Assembly: GCF_005886805.2 (NCBI RefSeq)
Contig: NZ_CP045430.1
Span: 868,001 to 932,000, forward strand
Reading direction: 5' to 3'
Source of the DNA: Pseudoalteromonas rubra
GTDB taxonomy: Bacteria > Pseudomonadota > Gammaproteobacteria > Enterobacterales > Alteromonadaceae
Length of the DNA stretch: 64,000 nt
Shown here: positions 59,001 through 64,000 of the stretch, one piece after another
Position numbering within the stretch: position 1 is the stretch's first letter
How the letters are laid out: every line of letters begins with the position of its first letter
Notes under the pieces: generated by a model
Seen by the model: the letters and a program-made list of their open reading frames with translations, nothing else
Database searches by the model: none
Told to the model about the DNA's origin: nothing
Program-made: the position numbers and the translations under genes

Positions 59001-62000
59001 GCTGTGCGTGCCAGGGTGCGACCGACAAATTCCCGGTACGGCACTGGCTCACCCAGGCTGCCTTCATTGCCGTTCAGCAGCGCAGTCAGCTCGTGCACCA
59101 GAATTTCCAGCGAGACGTGATCTGAGATCAGGTGATGCTCACACAACAGCGCATAATGCTTGCCCTGCGCAGCGTCTTCACACACGCTCAGTTGCAACAG
59201 CGGCGCGTTTTCCAGCTCAATCCACAGCGGCTGCTCAGCCACATGGGCATTGAACGCGGCCCAGACATCCGCTTCCTCGCTGAAGTCCAGCTCAGTCACG
59301 GGCAGCGCTACCTCACGCTGTACCACCTGAAGTGCAGTGGTGCGGTTGCGCCATAAGATGGCGGTGCGCAGCACATCGTGGCGGGCAATCAGGGTATTCA
59401 GTGCCCATTTAAAGCGCTCAAGGGACTCGTGGCTGTCGAACTCAAACGTGGTGCTGGTAACATACGGGTCCTGCCCTTCACTCATGGTGTGTACAAACAG
59501 CACGCCTTCTTGCAACGGTGCCAGCGGGTAGATGTCCTGAATATTGGCCATGCCACCGGGGATGGTCTGGGCAATATCCGTGAGCTGTTGCTCATCCAGC
59601 TCAGTGAGCGTCACCATCTCCGGGGTGATCTGGGTGCAATCCGCCGGAATTAAATTGGCGGGCACACAACTTGATTCCTCACTCCCAAGTGCCCGAACCT
59701 GGCGCGCCATGTCCTGTAGCGTGTGTGCCCTGAACAAGGCCTGCACGTCCGCCTGATACTGACGTGCGCGCAGCTGACTGACCAGCTGCATAATCAGCAA
59801 TGAATGGCCCCCCAGCGCGAAGAAATTAGCATGGACACCCACCTTATCGACGTCCAGCGACAACAGCGACGCGACGATGTCGACCACCATTTTCTCGGCG
59901 TCGGTTTGTGGTGCCTGATAAGGCTGCTCCACCGTTTTAGCTGGCAGGGCCAGCAGTGCTCGCTTGTCCAGTTTGCCATTGGCCGTCAGCGGCCACTGAG
60001 CAACAAAACTATAAGCCGACGGCACCATGTAATCCGGCAGGTTGCCGCTCAGGTGCTGTTGCAGTGCGTCAATCAGACTGCTGTCTTGCTCACTTTGAAT
60101 GAAAGCGCGCAGTACCTTGCCACCTTGCTTACCGGCCTCGGCCAGTACCACCGCCGATTCAACCCGTTCATGACTCATCAGCTGGGTTTCTATCTCACCC
60201 AGCTCCACCCGGAAACCACGGATCTTGACCTGATCATCGCTGCGTCCAACAAACTCGATTTCTCCATCAGCGCCGATACGCACCAAATCACCGGTTTTAT
60301 ACAACCGCGCACTCAACGCTGGATTAGCCGGATCACAATACGGGTTATCAATAAAGCGCTCGGCGGTGAGTTCGCTTTGATGTAAATAACCACTGGCCAG
60401 ACACTGACCACTGACATACAGCTCGCCCACAACACCCGGCGGGCATAACGTCAGCTGCTCGCTGAGCACCAGAGTCGCAGTATTGACGTTTGCGCGGCCA
60501 ATGGGCACCGCACGCGGGTCATCGTAACCACCGCTGATGGCATAGCCCGATGCGGTGACTGTGGTCTCGGTCGGACCATAGGTATTGAGCAGCACAAAGC
60601 CCGGTTTAAGGGAAGCTACCGATTGTTTATCCAGCGCTTCACCGCCGACAATCACCAGTCGCAGTACCAGGGATTCAAGCTCCGCCTCGCTCAGCGCCAG
60701 CATATGCCAGAACGCCGTTGGCAGGCTGGCCACGCTGATGGCATGGCTGTCGCAGAAGGCGATAAAGGCCTCGCGGCTCAGCGACACGTCTTCGTCGCGC
60801 AGTACCAAAGTGGCGCCCTGCGTCAATGTCGCCAGCCATTCCTCGACGAAAATATCAAAGTTCATAGTAGAGAACTGCAACACGTTGTCAGCTTCGGTGA
60901 TTTCGTAGCGTTGCTCACAGTTAGCGGCAAAGTTGATCAGGTTATGATGACTTATCATCACGCCTTTGGGGTTACCGGTTGAGCCCGAGGTGTACATCAC
61001 ATAGGCCAGATTATCCGGGGCCAGCGCCACATCCGGATTGCTGATTGGATAGTTTGCAAACTGACTGGCGTTATCCAGCAGCACAGCCGTGACGTTAAAA
61101 TCGTTCAGGATCCCGGCAACTTTTTGCTGGGTCAATACCACAGACAAGCCGGTGTCTTCGACCATGTACGCTAAACGTTCCTGCGGATAATCCGGGTCCA
61201 GCGGCACATAGGCCCCGCCTGCTTTAAGGATGGCCAGCACCGCCACCATCATTTCCAGCGAGCGGCCCACACACAGACCCACCAGGGTATCCGGGCCCAC
61301 CTGATGCTCGGCCCGTAAATAGTGTGCCAACTGGTTAGCGCGTTCATTCAAATGCTGATAAGTCAGTGTGCCCTCATGGCTCTTGACGGCAATGCGCGCG
61401 TCGCTTTGTGCGGCGCGTGTTTCAATGAGCTGGTGCACCGGCATCGCAGACAAAGTCACGCTCGGCCCGCATAAATCTGCCAGATAGGCCTGTTGCTCTT
61501 GTGTGTCCATCAATGTCAATTGAGCCAGCGCCGTGCTGGCAAGGCTATTACTGAACAGGTGTATTGCCCGGATCAGATGACGATTCAGAGTTGCAATATA
61601 GTCATCATCAAACAACGCCAGATCATACGTCCAGCGCAGTACGTAACCTCCGTCCTGTGGGGTAATGTCGATATCTATGTCGTACTTCAGCGACACAATC
61701 TCGCGCTCGTACTGCCCAAAGCGCAGTCCGTCCAGTCCAATATCAGACTGATCGCTCACCCCAAAGTCACTGTCCATGGACAACATGATCTGAAACAGCG
61801 GATCGTGCGACAGGCTGCGCTCGACATTTAAACGCTCGACTAACTGCTCAAAAGGCACATCCTGATTGTTCTGCGCGTCCCGGTGCACTTCACGCACGTG
61901 AGCAAAATAGTCACCGAGCGTAGCGTGTTGCGTTTGAGTTCTGAGCACCAGATTATTGACGAAGAAGCCGATCAGCGGCTCCAGTTCGCTTTGCAATCGG

Positions 62001-63064
62001 TTGGCGACCGGTGTGCCGATCAGAATATCCTGCTGATTACTGTGTTGTGCCAGCACCCAGCTCAACGCACTGTGTACCAGCATAAAAGGCGACATCTCGT
62101 TACGCTGCGCCACGGTCGTGAGCTGTTGGCTTAGCGTACTGTTAAGACTAAAACTCTGACACCCTGCAGCCGTTTGTTTTTCTTCCGGGCGCGGTTGTTT
62201 CAGCGGCAAGCTATGGACCGAGGGCGCGTCGGCTAATGTTTCCTGCCAGTATGATAACTGTGATTCCAGTACGTTTTCCTGCAACCAGGTTTGCTGCCAC
62301 AGCGCATAATCGGCGTACTGAATGGCCAGTTCAGGCAAAGGATTCTCTGCCCCTTGTGCAAACGCCCGATAAAGAGTCAGAAACTCCTGACTGAGCAATT
62401 CAATTGACCAGCCATCAGACGCAATATGATGCATATTGAACAGCAACACCCCGTCTTGCTGCGCGCTCCCCGGATTTGCAAGCAAAATATAACGTGCCCG
62501 CATCATCACATCCTGTGTCAGATCAAACGGGGTATTCAGCTCCTCATCAATCAGGGCTTCGAGCTGCGCCGAACGAGCACTTGCTTCCAGTGTGGTCAAA
62601 TCGCTGTGGGCGATAGCAAAGGTCACCTCGTCACGAATATGCTGCCGGGCTCCGTTTTCACCATCAACCACCACTGTGCGCAGTATTTCATGACGGCGGA
62701 TAATGGCCTGACAGGCACGCTCAGCCACCGCCAGATCCAGCTCCCCGGTGACTGTCATCAGGGCAGGCATATTATATTGTGCCGAACCCTGTTGCAGCTG
62801 GTCGATAAACCATAACCGGCGCTGTGAAAACGACAGCGGTGCTAAGGTCTGATATTGCTCAGCGCGCGGCGTAACGGCCTCGCGCTTAGGTTGTGCTTCG
62901 CTGTCACTCAAATAAGCCAGCAATTGTGTTTTATTATCTCTGATCAGCTGCGCTATCTCTGCGGTGACTGCGCCCTTTTCAGCTTCGACTACGAGCGACC
63001 CGTCAGAGACACTCACCAAAATCAACTTGTCCTGAAGCAGACTTACTAACTGTTGCGGTTTCAT
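53060..63064 (-). CDS. Three-module NRPS without release domain
   Basis: 3334 aa. Layout (approximate residues): TubC-type docking domain 1-55; C1 75-520 (HHIASDG near 212); A1 540-1040 (YTSGSTGNPKG near 691); T1 near 1088 (LGGHSLL); C2 1130-1570 (HHLISDH); A2 1620-2110; T2 near 2180; C3 2220-2650 (HHLITDH near 2408); A3 2700-3190; T3 near 3270. After T3 comes only an acidic tail (DDSDIDEDEEVLEI). Pocket residues by alignment to GrsA: A2 D-V-W-H-F-S-L-I-D, a serine code like EntF; A3 D-A-L-W-L-G-G-T-F, valine-like; A1 D-I-E-S-I-G-T-V-T, closest to lysine-type codes, low confidence. Its ATG overlaps the previous NRPS stop (TAATG), so translation is coupled. Confidence 0.93.
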   Translation of the reverse strand: MKPQQLVSLLQDKLILVSVSDGSLVVEAEKGAVTAEIAQLIRDNKTQLLAYLSDSEAQPKREAVTPRAEQYQTLAPLSFSQRRLWFIDQLQQGSAQYNMPALMTVTGELDLAVAERACQAIIRRHEILRTVVVDGENGARQHIRDEVTFAIAHSDLTTLEASARSAQLEALIDEELNTPFDLTQDVMMRARYILLANPGSAQQDGVLLFNMHHIASDGWSIELLSQEFLTLYRAFAQGAENPLPELAIQYADYALWQQTWLQENVLESQLSYWQETLADAPSVHSLPLKQPRPEEKQTAAGCQSFSLNSTLSQQLTTVAQRNEMSPFMLVHSALSWVLAQHSNQQDILIGTPVANRLQSELEPLIGFFVNNLVLRTQTQHATLGDYFAHVREVHRDAQNNQDVPFEQLVERLNVERSLSHDPLFQIMLSMDSDFGVSDQSDIGLDGLRFGQYEREIVSLKYDIDIDITPQDGGYVLRWTYDLALFDDDYIATLNRHLIRAIHLFSNSLASTALAQLTLMDTQEQQAYLADLCGPSVTLSAMPVHQLIETRAAQSDARIAVKSHEGTLTYQHLNERANQLAHYLRAEHQVGPDTLVGLCVGRSLEMMVAVLAILKAGGAYVPLDPDYPQERLAYMVEDTGLSVVLTQQKVAGILNDFNVTAVLLDNASQFANYPISNPDVALAPDNLAYVMYTSGSTGNPKGVMISHHNLINFAANCEQRYEITEADNVLQFSTMNFDIFVEEWLATLTQGATLVLRDEDVSLSREAFIAFCDSHAISVASLPTAFWHMLALSEAELESLVLRLVIVGGEALDKQSVASLKPGFVLLNTYGPTETTVTASGYAISGGYDDPRAVPIGRANVNTATLVLSEQLTLCPPGVVGELYVSGQCLASGYLHQSELTAERFIDNPYCDPANPALSARLYKTGDLVRIGADGEIEFVGRSDDQVKIRGFRVELGEIETQLMSHERVESAVVLAEAGKQGGKVLRAFIQSEQDSSLIDALQQHLSGNLPDYMVPSAYSFVAQWPLTANGKLDKRALLALPAKTVEQPYQAPQTDAEKMVVDIVASLLSLDVDKVGVHANFFALGGHSLLIMQLVSQLRARQYQADVQALFRAHTLQDMARQVRALGSEESSCVPANLIPADCTQITPEMVTLTELDEQQLTDIAQTIPGGMANIQDIYPLAPLQEGVLFVHTMSEGQDPYVTSTTFEFDSHESLERFKWALNTLIARHDVLRTAILWRNRTTALQVVQREVALPVTELDFSEEADVWAAFNAHVAEQPLWIELENAPLLQLSVCEDAAQGKHYALLCEHHLISDHVSLEILVHELTALLNGNEGSLGEPVPYREFVGRTLARTASLDTETFFTQMLGDVSEPTLPYGLTDVLNDGSGIETVHVTLDDVQAQRIRRLTRQYHSSPAALFHLVWAKVLGVCSGQAEVVFGTVLSGRMSDDGLSSQLMGMMINTLPLRVSLSEQDAMSLLAHINDDLRALMPYEQVSLAEAQRCSGVSGQLPLFSAMLNYRHSAVAESQLEQDAGFKVLASEERTNYPFNLSVDDFGDGFGFELQVDKRAPAARIAQYLQVTLTQVLDLLDVDLADTQSSTAVQSLCVLDDAERQQQLHGWNDTALDYPRELCIHELFEQQAAAAPEQIALRFGEQTLSYGELNSRANQVAHYLRTEHNIGPDSLVGLCVERSLEMVIGIWGILKAGGAYVPLDPELPPARLAYLVEDANAAVVLSTAVVAERVSLGEASVTRLDEFDFSAYPDTNIAVSDIGLNARNLAYTIYTSGSTGLPKGVLVEHQALHNRIDWMDNEYGCGPDDRILQKTPYSFDVSVWEFVWPMLKGAELVIAKPGGHKEPEYLSELIVAAGITKLHFVPSMLGVMLEHGDLARCTSINQVFCSGEALQISHVEQFRASLPSAQLHNLYGPTEAAIDVSYWDCSQPHGSSVPIGKPIQNIQLVILDEALNLLPQGACGELHIGGEGLARGYHNRPELTAERFIDNPFEDTLPSSRLYKTGDLVRFRDDGTIEYMGRMDHQVKIRGLRIELGEIEYHIGEHHEVDSALVMALSDTQGNQRLVAYVKPLAEQAQAAQQTLIASIVETLGQSLAEYMIPASFVLIDEWPQTPNGKIDRKALPEPEQADLSRDYVAPQSDTERTLAAIWADVLNLPVEQISRDANFFTLGGHSLLVMQLLSRVKQLGYQCQAQALFKAGSLSVMAAHLDAQPQVEFEFSVPQNLIPEQASTITPDMLPLIELTQDSIDTLIAQVPGGAANVQDMYPLAPLQEGVLFVHTLNQQHDPYVSTMAFELADESQLAQLKTELNFVIQRHDVLRTAIFWRGRAQAVQVVLREAQLPVSELPFERAQIKAQFEDYVANAAHGFELESAPLIQLMVSPQDEQGRIYALLKFHHLITDHVSLEILLSELSEQNKTELPAPLPYREFIARSMAQSTKLDTAAFFTEQLGDIDTPTLPFGLSQVTGDGSAVAEYSTTLDMALSQQIRALSRRLQCSPAALFHLAWAQVLSASTGRDEVVFGTVMSGRMNGMPGIEHMMGMLINTLPLRVSLGQQSAQVALSEVNNALQALLPYEQVSLAEAQSHSAISGNTPLFSAILNYRHTGHDAAQEQAASHRDEGAPSLLSTRERTNYPFDLSVDDLGEQASFTLDFQIEQTVEATRIADWMETALHALVSALQDNSNQPVSTLAVLPPAEIALQDTWQSGRANYPRLSCIHELFELQAAATPNEVAVQLNDQMLSYGELNARANQLAQYLRETHQIGAGALVGLCLGRSVELLVATLAILKAGGAYVPLDPTYPESRLAYMLEDTQLTVILTEQAQHEVLAFSSVAKVSVDIPDAPWSSLSVLDLPRAEGLTAQSIAYVIYTSGSTGTPKGVMTPHRAVNRLVYDPNFMTLNNQTVFLQSANIAFDAATLEIWGPLLNGGRCVLYPETYLSLDGINKVLRTQGITAMWLTSGLFTEWSKVCGELESDTLALHTVLAGGDVLNPQAVTAVQTELPEITVINGYGPTENTTFTCCYPVPADDDISAGVPIGRGVQGDHILVLSPQGRQLPQGVVGELCVGGDGLALGYLNQPQLSKERFIANPYFSEPGQAAELYRTGDLVRFKQDGLVEYVGRIDDQIKIRGFRVELGEIEAALNADERVAQSLVMVNKARGLIVAYVEPHPQQQTDDLTDQLMATMSDSLPPYMVPSAWQLITSWPLTANGKIDRKALPDIALTAVAEEYVAPQTALEQQLVDVVARLLEVESNTISMSANFFDLGGHSLLMMRLLSEIKVHWQIELSVAEVFECQYLGEVAELIHSEVTLLSAFDDSDIDEDEEVLEI

Positions 63065-64000
63065 TAAAACACAATCCTTTCTACATTATCTGATTGTTCT
63101 AACTTAGCTTTTAGTGCTTTAGCGGCCAGCAACTCATCGAGCTGCACGGCTTGCTCAGCCACCGAGGTGTACTTAAATAACTGTTTGATAGTCAGTGTAC
63201 AGTCAAACCGGCTTTCGATGTCTTTCATCAACTTAATCACCAGCAGAGACTGACCGCCAAGAGAAAAGAAGCTCGCCTGGGTACTAATTTGCCCTTCATC
63301 CAGGCCCAGCACCTGAGACCAGATGGCCACCAAAGCCAACTCAGTATCGGTTTGTGGCGCAATATACTCGCCGCCCAATCCGGCATGCTCCGGGGCAGGC
63401 AGCGCTTTACGATCGATTTTGCCGTTCGGAGTTTGTGGCCACTCATCCAGCAATACAAAACTGGCTGGGATCATATATTCAACCAGGGCGTCACCGAGTT
63501 GTGACTTGATAGCATCGATCAATACCTGTTGAGACGCTTCATCGCCCAATGTATGCGGCTTCACATAGGCCACCAGGTGCTGATTACCCTGCGTGTCCTC
63601 AAGCGCCATCACCAGTGCTGAGTCCACTTCACTGTGCTCACCGATGTGATACTCAATTTCGCCCAGTTCGATACGCAACCCGCGGATCTTCACCTGATGG
63701 TCAATACGACCCATGTATTCGATGACGCCGTCATTGCGATAACGCACCAAATCGCCCGTTTTGTAGAGACGCTGGCTGCTACCCGCTTCGCTGTCATCAT
63801 AAAATGGGTTAGCAATAAAGCGCTCTTCGGTCAGATCTGCGCGATTATGATAGCCGCGCGCCAGCCCGTCTCCGCCGATGTGTAATTCACCGCATGCGCC
63901 CTGAGGTAACAGATTGAGTGCGTCATCCAGTACATAGAGCTGGATATTCTGAATTGGCTTACCAATGGGCACACTGCTGCCATAAGGCTGTGAACAATCC
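63064..64000 (-). CDS. Upstream NRPS, C-terminal end (partial A domain and T domain)
   Basis: The frame is open to the window edge; 311 residues are visible. They cover the last third of an adenylation domain (SSVPIGKPIQNIQLYVLDD, LYKTGDLVRYRNDG, GRIDHQVKIRGLRIELGEIE, TPNGKIDRKAL) and a carrier domain with Ser in LGGQSLL, ending in a short tail (NVERIVF). The A-domain part is nearly identical to the matching part of A2 in the next gene. The carrier hands its chain to the TubC-docked first C domain of the 3334-residue protein. Stop and next start overlap. Confidence 0.93.
   Translation of the reverse strand, partial: DCSQPYGSSVPIGKPIQNIQLYVLDDALNLLPQGACGELHIGGDGLARGYHNRADLTEERFIANPFYDDSEAGSSQRLYKTGDLVRYRNDGVIEYMGRIDHQVKIRGLRIELGEIEYHIGEHSEVDSALVMALEDTQGNQHLVAYVKPHTLGDEASQQVLIDAIKSQLGDALVEYMIPASFVLLDEWPQTPNGKIDRKALPAPEHAGLGGEYIAPQTDTELALVAIWSQVLGLDEGQISTQASFFSLGGQSLLVIKLMKDIESRFDCTLTIKQLFKYTSVAEQAVQLDELLAAKALKAKLEQSDNVERIVF

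Noticed and set aside
53813..63049. Many plus-strand open frames of 60-190 codons opposite the NRPS
   Set aside because: They are shadows of a long, low-stop coding region; none has a ribosome site plus a recognisable domain.

Overview
The window looks like a chromosomal segment of a marine gammaproteobacterium, most likely Pseudoalteromonas or a close relative. The reasons are secreted polysaccharide and protein degradation genes, a large TonB-dependent receptor, a GlyGly-CTERM protein, SoxR-type promoters on efflux-like genes, and NRPS genes typical of pigmented marine Alteromonadales. The genus is inferred from gene content and protein style; no database was consulted. No rRNA or tRNA gene was seen.

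Layout. 1-1.5 kb: galactofuranose genes (a glycosyltransferase cut by the window edge, and glf). 1.7-4.2 kb: a DUF2809 membrane protein, a GST remnant, a secreted CBM5/GH5 glucanase and a decayed DUF4440-like gene. 4.2-14.8 kb (minus strand): an S9 peptidase lipoprotein, its TonB-dependent receptor neighbour, a giant propeller histidine kinase and a BamB-like propeller protein. 15.2-20.9 kb: a stand-alone C-A-T-C NRPS, convergent with an MFS exporter that has a SoxR-type promoter. 21-29.4 kb: an S41 peptidase, a frameshifted GlyGly-CTERM protein, a CadC-like regulator, a VOC protein preceded by a 26-codon ORF behind a second SoxR-type promoter, and a secreted metzincin. 29.7-45.8 kb: a defence island between two paralogous outer-membrane barrel genes. 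45.8-52.6 kb: an LNS2/HAD protein, a diguanylate cyclase, an NAD(P)-binding oxidoreductase with a divergent LysR regulator, DoxX and a lipoprotein. 53-64 kb (minus strand): the 3' end of a large NRPS operon.

The defence island is the highlight. It holds a complete type I-C operon (cas3-cas5c-cas8c-cas7c-cas4-cas1-cas2, with a well-placed internal start for Cas11c inside cas8c). Two arrays are read in the same direction: 32 repeats downstream of cas2, and 29 repeats upstream of cas3 plus two degenerate repeats. Their repeats differ by one fixed base. Their leaders are homologous, each with an inverted pair and further copies of GCGCTAACC. They share one identical 34-nt spacer. Beyond the old end of array 1 lies an IS21 istB fragment cut exactly at the terminal repeat. 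Eleven bases beyond the IS end is a relic type I-E mini-array of two 29-nt repeats around a 32-nt spacer, suggesting successive CRISPR systems at one site. The old end of array 2 has decayed into three tandem ~133-bp hairpin-rich units.

The main NRPS line carries three complete modules after a TubC-type docking domain and ends in a T domain plus an acidic tail, with no thioesterase or reductase. Release or further elongation must therefore happen elsewhere.
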